The position numbers and the translations under genes were made by a program. Source: Amaranthus tricolor (Eukaryota; Streptophyta; Magnoliopsida; Caryophyllales; Amaranthaceae). Taken from it: DNA of 64,000 nt. The notes beneath the pieces were generated by a model. It was given only the letters and a program-made list of their open reading frames with translations, was not told where the DNA came from and searched no databases. The stretch's first letter is position 1; each line of letters opens with the position of its first letter. Of the stretch, positions 36,814-47,556 are shown piece by piece. The DNA is taken from the NCBI RefSeq assembly GCF_026212465.1, contig NC_080058.1, positions 19,487,041-19,551,040 on the forward strand, in the 5' to 3' direction.

Positions 36814-38213
36814 ATGACAAAAGATTGTTCTTGGATGTATGGAAGCATTGAATCGTCAGAATTTATTGATGGCGTATTAGAATTTTGTAATATTGCGGTT
36901 GAACATTAAGTTAGGACGTGGATTTGGTTTTTATTGCCCATGTGTCACTTGCGGCAATGTATCAAAGGAAGATAGTGTTCATATCCTTAGGGAGCATATA
37001 CTTCGACGTGGGTTTAGGCCTCAATATCATGTTTGGGTTTGGCATGGTGAGGATGGAGTGTACAAAGAGAAAAGTGTTGTTGAGGATGTCAATAATATGG
37101 CTGATGTCCATGAGAATGTAGTAGATCATGTTGATAGGTATGAGACAGATGAAGAGAATGTCGATGAGGATGTGGATCGTGTTGATGAGATGATGGAGGG
37201 GGTTGAGGATGAGTTAGGAAAATGTCCTCGTGTTTTTGACTTGTTGACAGAGGCTTCTTAAAGGCCTTTGTACCCTGGATGTACAAAGTTCACCAAACTA
37301 ACAGCAGTGTTGACAATTTTCAACATTAAGTCAAATTTCAATTGGAGTGACGCTAGTTTCAAAATGTTATTAGAAGCGTTAGGTGAGATGCTTCCTGAGG
37401 GAAATGAACTTCCAAAGTCAAAATATTATGCCAAAAAGCTCATGTGTCCTTTTGACTTAGAGTACCAGAAGATTCATGCGTGTCCGAATGATTGTGTATT
37501 GTATCGGAATGAAAACGAGAACTTAGAAGAGTGACCTAGGTGTGGGTTATTGCGCTACAAGCGTAAAGGGGCTCGGGATGCTAAAGGGCCTCCGGCTAAG
37601 GTATTGTGGTATCTTCCAATAATACCTAGATTCAAGCGCTTTTTTTCTATAAAGAAAGATGTGTTAAATTTGAGGTAGCATACAGAGAGGGTGAAGAAAG
37701 GTCACTTGCTCACACATCCATCTGATTCTCCGGAGTGGAAGAGTATTGATAGGTTGCATAAGACTTTTGAGGATGAGGTTCGTAATTTAAGGCTAGGAAT
37801 ATGTACTGATAGAATGAACCCATTCGGCAATCTTAGTTCTCAACATAGTACTTGGTCGGTACTGTTAGTGATTTATAATTTGCCACCTTGGTTGTGTATG
37901 AAGCGTAAGTACATTATACTTTCGCTTCTTATCTCGGATCCTAAACAACCTGACAATGAGCTAGATGTATATCTTGCACATCTCGTTAAGGATTTGAGAA
38001 AGATGTGGGATGAAGACATTTTCGTGTTTGATGCATATGCTAATGAGGAGTTGATCTTGTGTGCAATGCTTTTATGCACCGTTAATGATTTTCCGGCATA
38101 TGGCAACTTATCGGGTATAAGAACAAAGGGAAGAAAGCATGCCCAATATGTATCGATGACATAGAATCCACTTGGATTCCCAATTGCAAACACGTATTCA
38201 TGCACCATCGATT
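36814..38213 (+). pseudogene. tnpD: Element F TNPD-type CACTA transposase, N-terminal part, broken
   Basis: It is closely similar to the TNPD of element G from the start codon (MTKDCSWMYGSIESSEFIDG) to CKHVFMHHR. It contains the transposase-associated domain (CPCVTCGNVSKEDSVHILREH), an acidic spacer and the start of the Transposase_21 domain. Breaks include a TAA where G has CAA (about 36907), a nearby frameshift, TAA for Gln at about 37259, TGA at about 37532 and TAG for Trp at about 37677. The gene stops at the satellite junction, about 600 codons short of the usual end. F keeps the eight bases around WDEDIFVFDA that G has lost. Confidence 0.9.
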
Positions 38214-41028
38214 TTATGGGTTTTTAAGCTTTTTTAGACTTTCGCACAAAAGGTAGCCCAAACTTGGTTTGTTTTGCACGAAATTTGGCACACAATGCTA
38301 TTTGGTATATATTATTGTGTTAAAGTGGTTAGAATTGAAAATCATAGTCATATGCTAGAAATTACGTGCTAAGTTGCGATTTTAAGGGTTTTTAAGTGTT
38401 TTCGGCAATTTTGCGCATAAAGTGACTCAAACTTGGTTTGTTTTGCACGAAACTTGGCACACAACACTATTTGGTATATATTATTGTGTTGAAGTGGTTA
38501 AAATTAAAAATCCTAGTCATATGCTACAAATTACGTACTAATTAAGTTGCGATTCTATGGGTTTTTAAGCTTTTTTGGCACTTTCGCGCATAAATTAGCT
38601 CAAACATGGTTTGTTTTGCACGAAACTTGGCACACAAAACTATTTGTTAAATATTATTATGTTGAAGTGGTTAGAATCGAAAAACATAGTCATATGCTAT
38701 AAATTACGTGCTAATTAAGTTGCAATTTTTTACGTTTTTAAGCTTTTTTGGCACTTAAACGCATAAAATAGCTCAAACTTGGTTTGTTTTGCACGAAACT
38801 TGCCACAAAACACTATTTAGTATATATTATTGTGTTGAATTGTTTAGAATTGAAAATCATAGTCATATGCTAGAAATTACGTGCTATGTTGCGATTTTAA
38901 GAGTTATTAAATGTTTTTGGCAATTTCGCGCATAAAGAGACTCAAACTTCGTTTGGTTTGCACGAAACTTGGCACAAAATAATATTTGGTATATATTATT
39001 GTGTTGAAGTATGTATAATTGAAAACTGTTCTCATATTCTAGAAAATTGCGTGTTAACGTTGGATTTTATGGGTTTTAAAGCTTTTTTGGCACTTTCGCG
39101 CATAAAGTTGCTCAAACATGGTTTGTTTTGCACGAAACTTGGCACACAACACTATTTGGTATATTTTATTGTTGTGAAGTGGTTAGAATTGAAAATCATA
39201 GTCATATGCTATAAATTACGTGCTAATTAAGTTGCGATTTTATGGGTTTTTAAGCTTTTTTGGCACTTCCGCGCATAAAATAGCTCAAACATGGTTTGTT
39301 TTGCACGAAACATGGCACACAACACTATTTAGTATATATTATTATCTTGAAGTGGTTAGAATTTAAAATCATAGTCATTTGCTATATATTATGTGCGAAT
39401 TAAGTTGCGATTTTATGGGTTTGTAAGCTTTTTGGGCAATTTCGCGCATAAAATAGATCAAACTTGGTTTGTTTTGCACGAAACTTGGCACACAACACTA
39501 TTTAGTATATATTATTGTGTTGAATTGGTTAGAATTGAAAATCATAGTCATATGCTAGAAATTACGTGCTATTTTGCGATTTTAAGAGTTATTAAATGTT
39601 TTTGGCAATTTCGCGCATAAAGAGACTCAAACTTGGTTTGGTTTGCACGATACTTGGCACAAAATAAAATTTGGTATATATTATTGTGTTGAAGTATTTA
39701 TAATTGAAAAATCGTTCTCATATTCTAGAAATTGCGTGTTAACGTTTGATTTTATGGGTTTTAAAGCTTTTTTGGCACTTTCGCGCATAAAGTTGCTCAA
39801 ACATGGTTTGTTTTGAACGAAACTTGGCACACAACACTATTTGGTATATTTTATTGTTTTGAAGTGGTTAGAATTGAAAATCATGGTCATATGCTATAAA
39901 TTACGTGCTAATTAAGTTGCGATTTTATGGGTTTTTAAGCATTTTTGGCACTTCCGCGCATAAAATAGCTCAAACATGGTTTGTTTTGCACGAAACATGG
40001 CACACAACACTATTTAGTATATATTATTATCTTGAAGTGGTTCGAATTTAAAATCATAGTCATATGCTATAAATTACGTGCGAATTAAGTTGCGATTTTA
40101 TGGGTTTGTAAGCTTTTTGGGCAATTTTGAGCATAAAATAGCTAAAACTTGGTTTGTTTTTCACGAAACTTGGCACAGAACACTTTTAGTATATATTATT
40201 GTGTTGAAGTGGTTAGAATTGAAAATCATTGTCATATGCTAGAAATTACGTGCTAAGTTGCGATTTTAAGGGTTATTAAATGTTTTTTGAAATTTTGCGC
40301 ATAAAGTGACACAAACTTGGTTTGTTTTGCACGAAACTTGGCACACAAAAATATTTGGTATATATTATTATGTTGAAGTGGTTAGAATCGAAAATCATAG
40401 TCATATACTATAAATTACGTGCTAATTAAGTTGCAATTTTATGGGTTTTTAAGCTTTTTTGGCACTTAAACGCATAAAATAGCTCAAACTTGGTTTGTTT
40501 TGCACGAAACTTGGCACACAACACTATTTAGTATATATTATTGTGTTGAATTGGTTAGAATTGAAAATCATAGTCATATGCTAGAAATTAAATGCTATTT
40601 TGCGATTTTGAGAGTTATAAATGTTTTTGGCAATTTCGCGCATAAAGAGACTCAAACTTGGTTTAGTTTGCACGAAACTTGGCACAAAATAATATTTGGT
40701 ATATATTATTGTGTTGAAGTTGTTATAATTGAAAATCGTTCTCATATTCTAGAAATTGCGTGTTATCGTTCGATTTTATGGGTTTTAAAGCTTTTTTGGC
40801 ACTTTCGCGCATAAAGTTGCTCAAACGTGGTTGGTTTTGCACGAAAGTTGGCACACAACACTATTTATTATATATTATTGTGTTGAAGTGGTTAGCATTG
40901 AAAATCATAGTCATATGCTAGAAATTACGTGCTAAGTTGCGATTTTAAGGGTTATTAAATGTTTTTCGAAATTTTGCTCATAAAGTGAGTCAAACTTGGT
41001 TTGTTTTGCACGAAACTGGGCAGACAAC
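38210..41028 (+). repeat. Satellite array, left block (~168-173-bp monomers)
   Basis: About 16-17 head-to-tail monomers. Starts at 38210, 38378, 38551 and 38724 give spacings of 168, 173 and 173. Landmarks in each unit are CGATTTTATGGG or CGATTTTAAGGG, TTCGCGCATAAA, TTGTTTTGCACGAAACTTGG, ACACTATTT and AGTCATATGCTA. Two flavours differ at the start (AAGCTTTTTTGGCAC versus AAGTGTTTTTGGCAA) and by an extra AATT before AAGTTGC. No coding function: the period is not a multiple of three, and the frames seen here are by-products. The array starts within a CACTA gene and is interrupted by element G. Confidence 0.95.
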
Positions 41029-41300
41029 CACTAGTGGAAAAAACCTTGTTTGTTGCGGTTTTTTTGCCATTATTTGCTGCGGTTTTGGCCCCCAGCAATA
41101 GTGATAGCAGCAAATGTCCTAATTTAAATGCTGCGGTTTAAAACCGCAGCAATAAGTGGTGTTATTTGCTGCGGTTATGGGCAAAAACCGCAGCAAAAAG
41201 TGAAGCTTTATTTGCTGCGGTCAGGGGGTAAAACCGCAGCAATAAGGGAAGGATTATTTGCTGCGGTCAGGTCTAAAACCGCAGCAATAAGTCTCTTTTT
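41029..41300. repeat. Element G terminal inverted repeat and subterminal repeats, 3' end
   Basis: The terminal CACTAGTGGAAAAAACC is followed by about five copies of TATTTGCTGCGGT, each paired with an inverted ACCGCAGCAATAA 15-30 bases away. The pairs could form short hairpins and are probable transposase-factor binding sites, as in En/Spm. Confidence 0.88.
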
Positions 41301-41423
41301 TTTTTTCTTTTTCCGTTTAATCCTTATAATAATGCAATAATATTACAATGTAATAACAGTGATTAATCCAATGATAATCACAGATAATCAACATTAATCT
41401 CTTTGTAATAATAAACTCTCGCT

Positions 41424-41476
41424 CGTATATATATATAATATAATATGTACGTACATATATATATATATATATATAT
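41424..41476. repeat. Short TA-rich simple repeat in element G
   Basis: Interrupted TA dinucleotides with GTACGTAC in the middle, downstream of the protease gene's stop codon. Confidence 0.7.
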
Positions 41477-41527
41477 ACATTAAATAAACTATAAAAAATA
41501 ATCAATATATATACTAATTACAATTTA

Positions 41528-44500
41528 TTAAGGACAAATATTAGCAAGATACACGGCAATCTTGTCTTTTAATTCGCGCATCTCTTCACTTCTCAAAGCA
41601 CGTGTTTCCCTCGGAATGTCGTTTAAAACCTATATTATAATATTAAAATAAAAGCTATTATTATAGAAACATTTAGATTTTACCAATAATATATTTAATT
41701 AAGAACGTAACAAATACTTACGGCATCTATATTTTCGACTCCAAATTCCTTCACGGAATTTATAATATCGTCCATAAACTTCAGCGCGTAGTAGCCGCAG
41801 TCAACGGAAGAAGGAGGTTGTTGAAAGCACTAAGAGAAAATAGAAGTTAGTGTCAAAAACGGTTAAAAACGCATAAAATCGCAACTTAACACATAAATTC
41901 TAGAATATGACTATGATTTTCAATTCTAACAACTTCTACACAATAATATATACCAAATAGTGTTGTGTGCCAAGTTTCGTGCAAAACAAACAAAGTTTGA
42001 GCTACTTTACGCGCGGAATTGACAAAAACGCTTAAAAACGGATAAAATCGCAACTTAACTTCTAATTTCTAGCATATGACTATTATTATAAATTCTAACC
42101 ATTTCAACACAATAATATATGCCAAATAGTGTTGTGTGCCAAGTTTCGTGCATAAGAAACCATGTTTGACCTACTTTACGCGTGAAATTCACAAAAACGC
42201 TTAAAAACGCATAAAATCGCAACTTAACTTCTAATTTCTAGCATATGACTATTATTATCAAGTATAACCATTTCAACACAATAATATATGCCAAATAGTG
42301 TTGTGTACCAAGTTTCGTGCATAACAAACCATGTTTGACCTACTTTACGCGCGAAATGGACAAAAACGCTTAAAAACGCATAAAATCGCAACTTAACTTC
42401 TAATTTCTAGCATATGACTATTATTATCAAGTCTAACCATTTCAACACAATAATATATGCCAAATAGTGTTGTGTGCCAAGTTTCGTGCATAACAAACCA
42501 TGTTTGACCTACTTTACGCGCGAAATTGACAAATAAAAACGCGAAATTGACAGCATCAAACTAGTGACCAGACCACCTTGCACGACACGTGGAGACCAAA
42601 CCTATGCATCCAGGACCTAGGCTAAAGTGGAAATGGAATCTTGGTACTTGGATCTAGCTATCAAAGTCCTAAAACCATTCTAACAATCCCCGTGGACTCC
42701 TAGAAGCTGAGCCGAAGGAGGGCTGGTCGACAGTTTGCTAAATCAGAATTATGTTTAAGTGTTTGTGGTTGTTTCGTGTTCTTTTCATGATCATTTGTAG
42801 TTTTTGACTGTGTCATTAATCAAATCTTACGCACAACATTAATCCTTGCATAACCAAGGCCTTAATAAGCCCCGGTTTCGCATCAAAACCATGTTTGACC
42901 TACTTTACGCGTGAAATTCACAAAAACGCTTAAAAACGCATAAAATCGCAACTTAACTTCTAATTTCTAGCATATGACTATTATTATCAAGTCTAACCAT
43001 TTCAACCCAATAATATATGCCAAATAGTGTTGTGTGCCAAGTTTCGTGCATAACAAACCATGTTTGACCTACTTTACGCGCGAAATTGACAAAGAAAAAC
43101 GTGAAATTGACAGCATCAAACTAGTGACCAAACCACCTTGCACGACACGTGGAGACCAAACCTATGCATCCAGGACCTAGGCTAAAGTGGAAATGGAATC
43201 TTGGTACTTGGATCTAGCTATCAAGGTCCTAAAACCATTCTAACAATCCCCGTGGACTCCTAGAAGCTGAGCCGAAGGAGGGCTGGTCGACAGTTTGCTA
43301 GATCAGAATTATGTTTCAGTGTTTGTTGTTGTTTCGTGTTCTTTTCATGATCATTTGTAGTTTTTGACTGTGTCATTAATCAAAGCTTACGCACAACATT
43401 AATCCTTGCATAACCAAGGCCTTAATCAGCCCCGGTTTCGCATCAAAACCATGTTTGAGTACTTTACGCGCGAAATTCACAAAAACGCTTAAAAACGCAT
43501 AAAATCGCAACTTAACTTCTAATTTCTAGCATATGACTAGTATTATCAATTCTAACCATTTCAACACAATAATATATGCCAAATAGTGTTGTGTGCCAAG
43601 TTTCGTGCATAAGAAACCATGTTTGACCTACTTTACGCGTGAAATTCACAAAAACGCTTAAAAACGCATAAAATCGCAACTTAACTTCTAATTTCTAGCA
43701 TATGACTATTATTATCAAGTATAACCATTTCTACACAATAATATATGCCAAATAGTGTTGCGTACCAAGTTTCGTGCATAACAAACCATGTTTGACCTAC
43801 TTTAGGCGCGAAATGGACAAAAACGCTTAAAAACGCATAAAATCGCAACTTAACTTCTAATTTCTAGCATATGACTATTATTATCTAGTCTAACCATTTC
43901 AACGCAATAATATATGCCAAATAGTGTTGTGTGCCAAGTTTCGTGCATAACAAACCATGTTTGACCTACTTTACGCGCGAAATTGACAAATAAAAACGCG
44001 AAATTGACAGCATCAAACTAGTGACCAGACCACCTTGCACGACACGTGGAGACCAAACCTATGCATCCAGGACCTAGGCTAAAGTGGAAATGGAATCTTG
44101 GTACTTGGATCTAGCTATCAAGGTCCTAAAACCATTCTAACAATCCCCGTGGACTCCTAGAAGCTGAGCCGAAGGAGGGCTGGTCGACAGTTTGCTAGAT
44201 CAGAATTATGTTTAAGTGTTTGTGTTTGTTTCGTGTTCTTTTCATGATCATTTGACCAAACCTATACAAAAACCATAAAATCGAATTTGTGTACCTTTCT
44301 TGCTATCCATTTTGGAAATGTGGCTCTGGATGTAGATCCCATTTGTCCACGCACTCTTTTCATTGCGCTGAAACGCATGGGAAAAGTAATACCATTTATA
44401 TATATATAACACTTAATTAAATCAAATTGGTAAAATAATTAATATTACGTACGCATTCAACAATGCTTTGAATCTTGTGTTGCGAGGTAGGCTGTTAGGT

Positions 44501-47347
44501 TTTTGTAATGAGTCGAAGATGTGCACGGTGTTCGTTAAAGGACATATGATCAGAAGTATCCAATGCAAACTACAAACACAAATTTAAAATCAACAAATTA
44601 GAGATTAGGTGACTTTAAAAATCAAAAGATAAGTTCAATTTCAAAAATAAAACTTACTCTTCCCAATATGGAGCCAGAATGAATGTGTGTTTACATGCAA
44701 GGGAATTAGTCAGAGCAGTCTCAATGTATGCTCTGACGACATCTGGATCATTTCTACATTTACTACCCGAAATCGTCTCCGGACAAAACCATCCAATTTT
44801 TATTGGAGGTTCGCAAGAATTTACCTCCTCGTAAACCGCACTAAACTCACAAATAAGAGAATTTTGTTAGTAATTCGGTCATTAAAACAATTAAACAACA
44901 ATGCCTAACTTGTAAGATAATGAACATCACCTCATGTAGACATGGAAAAGAGCTACGTTCAGCATCTCTCCTCTCAAAAATTGCCCGATGTCACTAGGAC
45001 CAATAATTACATACGGGTCTTCTGAAAAGCAGTATTGCTCCTTCAGCAGGGGCAACATGATTGGGTCCTCCTCACTTATGCGAGATGCACAATAATGCAG
45101 CCATTTGCAATCTTGAGAGAGATCTTTTAGCTCCTCATCAGTCAAAATTGGAGTGCTTGGCATCGACTTTGACCCAGTCGACACCTTTGCTGAGGAACCG
45201 ACCTCTTTACAAGATCCCTTTGGACTCTTTTGCTATTTCAATTTATAAATAAAAATTAAATTAGTGTGAGCATGCAATTAAAAAATAAAAATAAATAAGG
45301 TACAAATGATTCTTACCGTGTTAGTGAATCGGACCCAAGCATATGGCCATGTGACGAAACTACCTAGGGCGTCTGATAGTTTCTCAAGGCTCCATGCTGG
45401 CATTGGAATTGGGAGTGAGAAATCTTCAAACCCCTTTACAATAGTCTCCACGGCCACACTGATGTGGCCACTTGTAACAGGCACTGAATGCACTGTTTGG
45501 CCCTCTTTATTTGGCAGTGCCATACCATATGCAACCTCAGTTAAGTCGCCATCACTAGCAACACCTAACTGAGGCAGCAAAAGAGAACAAGGAGTCGCCT
45601 CCTGAAAATTGTGTCGTTTAGTATAATAAGCATCATAATAAAATTTTAATTACGCGTTGCAATTTAAATTAATAAGTGCTTATATATTTAAATACTATGT
45701 ACCTGTAGCACTGGCACCGGAGTTGGCTCCGGATTTTGAGCAACGGGGGTATTAGTAAAGAGCTGGGGTGCTACGGGGGTAATGGGCTCGGGTGTTGGCT
45801 CGACCAAAGCGTCAGAATCCCCATGTTGACTTCCCTGATCCTCGACAATCAGGTTTGCCAAGTCCACAATGGGTGCACCCATCTTTTGCAACACGGTGGC
45901 CAACTTCGCGAGAACGTCCTTCGTAATCTCCGCTCGGAGGGTTGCTGCTTCTTCCCGCAGTGCCGTTCGGGATTGAGTAGCAACACACTCTTTGCCGAAT
46001 GCCTTCTGTAACCCCACGCGGACGCCTCCTTTTCCGACTACCCGCCCACTGTGGTCTTTCCCTAAGACCATATGCAATGCGTCAACATTGCCTTTTGGGG
46101 TGAACTCCCCCGTAGCTTCTTTTTCCTTCCAGCCCATCTGTTCAAATAAAAAGTGACATATATAGTAATTAGTATAAGTACATCAAAGCCAAAGAATATA
46201 AAACAAAGGAAGAATATACTTAATAATTTCAAAACTCACCACAGCATCAGCAACCTTCTTCGTTCCCGGATCATTAATGGTAAATTTACCACTTGCATCT
46301 CGGGAATGAAGCCCGCAATACCAATCACGCACCCAATCTCCAGCAAGAGTATTTACGGATGCGGAGGTAGTCGTAGATGAGGGTGTGGATGAACTTTGAT
46401 TGGGGTATAAACCCGCATCCACCCACTCTTTTCGGATCTCATCGTACGTTTTCTGGCCTAAGCGATGGTAAAACTTCCTTTTGCTTGCAGAATCTGAAGC
46501 TTTACCACGCTTTTCCTAATCAATCAATAGAAATCGAATGTCATGTATTAGTTTAATGACTGAATCAAAAGAATTAAATTCCAATTGGTAAACTATAATA
46601 TAATATGAAATACTTACAACTTCTATGGGAGTTGTTCTTTTGGCAACAAAGGCCTCCCAATCCCTCTTCGATATGTGACCCCATATTTCGTAGGGCATCT
46701 TCGAAGGTGCTTGCTCTCCACCTTCGTTTCCCGTTTTGACCTTTTTGGTCGTACGGGCACGGGTCTTCGTAATCCAGCCAGTTACTAGCTTGGATTTGAA
46801 ATCTCTGAATCTTTCAGCAACAGCTGAAAGAAACACATTCTTCTTGTCCTCATCGCTCTCGATGTGGAAAAGATTCTACAAAAAAAATTTATATTTGTTA
46901 CTGTCAATTAAATTAATTTTAAAATGAAACTAAATGAGTAAAAATAGTAAAGTTGCTTACCACAGTATCATTCCATAGAGAGTTTTTCAAACCCTTTGGA
47001 ACCTCGTTCTATGCGTGCAATATGGAAATCTTGCGGATACATAGGCCCACTTGTTTTCCATATTGCCTACGCCATTTTCCGCAGGGTTGACCCAATGCAT
47101 TGTATTCCAAATGCATTGGTTCCGTGACTTTGAGGTTTTTCGTAGGACCTCGCCCTTTTCTTTTCTTACTGGTAGTGGGAGCATCCATTGGTGGGGCGTC
47201 TTCAGTCTCAAAATCATTGTCTAGAGGTGGAGCGTCTTCAGCCATACGCTCGAATCTCACAATTTGGTCCTCTTCACTGTCGTAACTACGATGCTCATTA
47301 TCCGAGGTCTCAATCTCGGGGACAATTTCGTCTCTGAATAGATGCAT
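41528..47347 (-). CDS. CACTA second gene: TNP-like protein with C-terminal Ulp1-type (C48) cysteine protease, one in-frame stop
   Basis: Eleven exons are inferred: 46961-47347, 46618-46875, 46240-46515, 45703-46137, 45317-45601, 44931-45232, 44658-44840, 44453-44569, 44295-44367, 41722-41829 and 41528-41629. All junctions are GT/AG and phases join, giving 842 codons. The N-terminus is acidic (SYDSEEDQIV), then a basic SKKRKGRGPTK and GKWRRQYGKQVGLCIRKISIL. Exons 3-4 resemble the plant CACTA Transposase_24 family (WVDAGLYP...GKDHSGRVVGKGGVRVGLQKAFG). Exons 8-10 hold the protease: HWILL (His about 711), FDSL (Asp about 728) and VDCGYYALKFM (Cys about 783), the Ulp1/SUMO-protease triad. Codon 113 (47009-47011) is TAG where a Trp is expected, the only break found. 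The intron between exons 9 and 10 is made of satellite. The protease role in transposition is unknown. Confidence 0.85.
42551..42893. repeat. Spacer repeat, copy 1 (~340 bp) inside the satellite intron
   Basis: Higher GC than its surroundings, with CACGACACGTGGAGACC and GGAGGGCTGGTCGACAG. It is bounded by GCATCAAA on both sides. No similarity to a known element is recognised and no long frame is open. Confidence 0.85.
43111..43449. repeat. Spacer repeat, copy 2
   Basis: Nearly identical to copy 1, 560 bp further on, with a single satellite monomer between them. It also ends with GCATCAAA. Confidence 0.85.
44008..44253. repeat. Spacer repeat, copy 3 (truncated)
   Basis: Matches copies 1 and 2 until CATGATCATTTG, then breaks off. 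A short ACCAAACCTATACAAAAACC leads into the first bases of the intron. It lies 897 bp from copy 2, which equals the copy 1-2 distance plus two 169-bp monomers. Confidence 0.82.
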
Positions 47348-47360
47348 TATATATCAGTAC

Positions 47361-47544
47361 CTGAAAGAGTATGAATAGAAATATATTAGAACATAAGCTA
47401 AGTAATATTAAGAATATGACTATGATTTACAATTCTAATACGTACGTTCAACACAATAATATATAACAAATAAGTGTTCTGTGCAAAGTTTCATGCAAAA
47501 CAAACCAAGTGCCAAAAAAACTTTTAAAAGCTTTAAATTCATAC
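47361..47544 (-). repeat. Short intron between TNPD and the second gene, a diverged satellite monomer
   Basis: In gene sense, the donor GTATGAA follows the TNPD stop codon by 12 bases, and the acceptor TTTCAG lies 13 bases before the second gene's ATG. The interior (about 47400-47543) aligns with a satellite monomer (CTTGGTTTGTTTTGCATGAA, ATATATTATTGTGTTGAA, AATCATAGTCATATTCT) lacking the TTCGCGCATAAA part. The intron suggests one pre-mRNA could serve both genes by alternative splicing, as in En/Spm. Confidence 0.75.
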
Positions 47545-47556
47545 CTTGTAAATCAC

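Larger units (their letters stand above)
41830..44294 (-). repeat. Intron of the CACTA protease gene made of satellite monomers and 340-bp spacers
   Basis: The intron runs from donor GTACAC (44294-44289) to acceptor CTCTTAG (ending 41830). It contains about eight monomers of the same satellite as the flanking arrays, in gene-sense orientation. Neighbouring copies near 41872, 42041, 42210 and 42379 are exactly 169 bp apart. Three copies of an unrelated ~340-bp spacer interrupt them. Nine bases after the splice site the intron already reads TTCGATTTTATGG, the satellite start. Confidence 0.92.

Noticed and set aside
38958..40814. Open frames repeating LHETWHTTLF...YYCVEVVRIENHSHML, also at 54208-62345
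   Set aside because: They recur once per satellite monomer, have no conserved start or stop, and the ~169-bp period is not a multiple of three, so the frame is lost between monomers.
42551..44253. The 340-bp spacer as an RNA gene or gag fragment
   Set aside because: No tRNA, 5S or snRNA signature and no open frame; without a database search no identity can be supported.
44687..46380. Plus-strand frames at 44687-44908, 45306-45572, 45736-46011 and 46153-46380
   Set aside because: All are antisense to exons of the minus-strand CACTA second gene, whose splice phases and protease motifs fix the coding strand.
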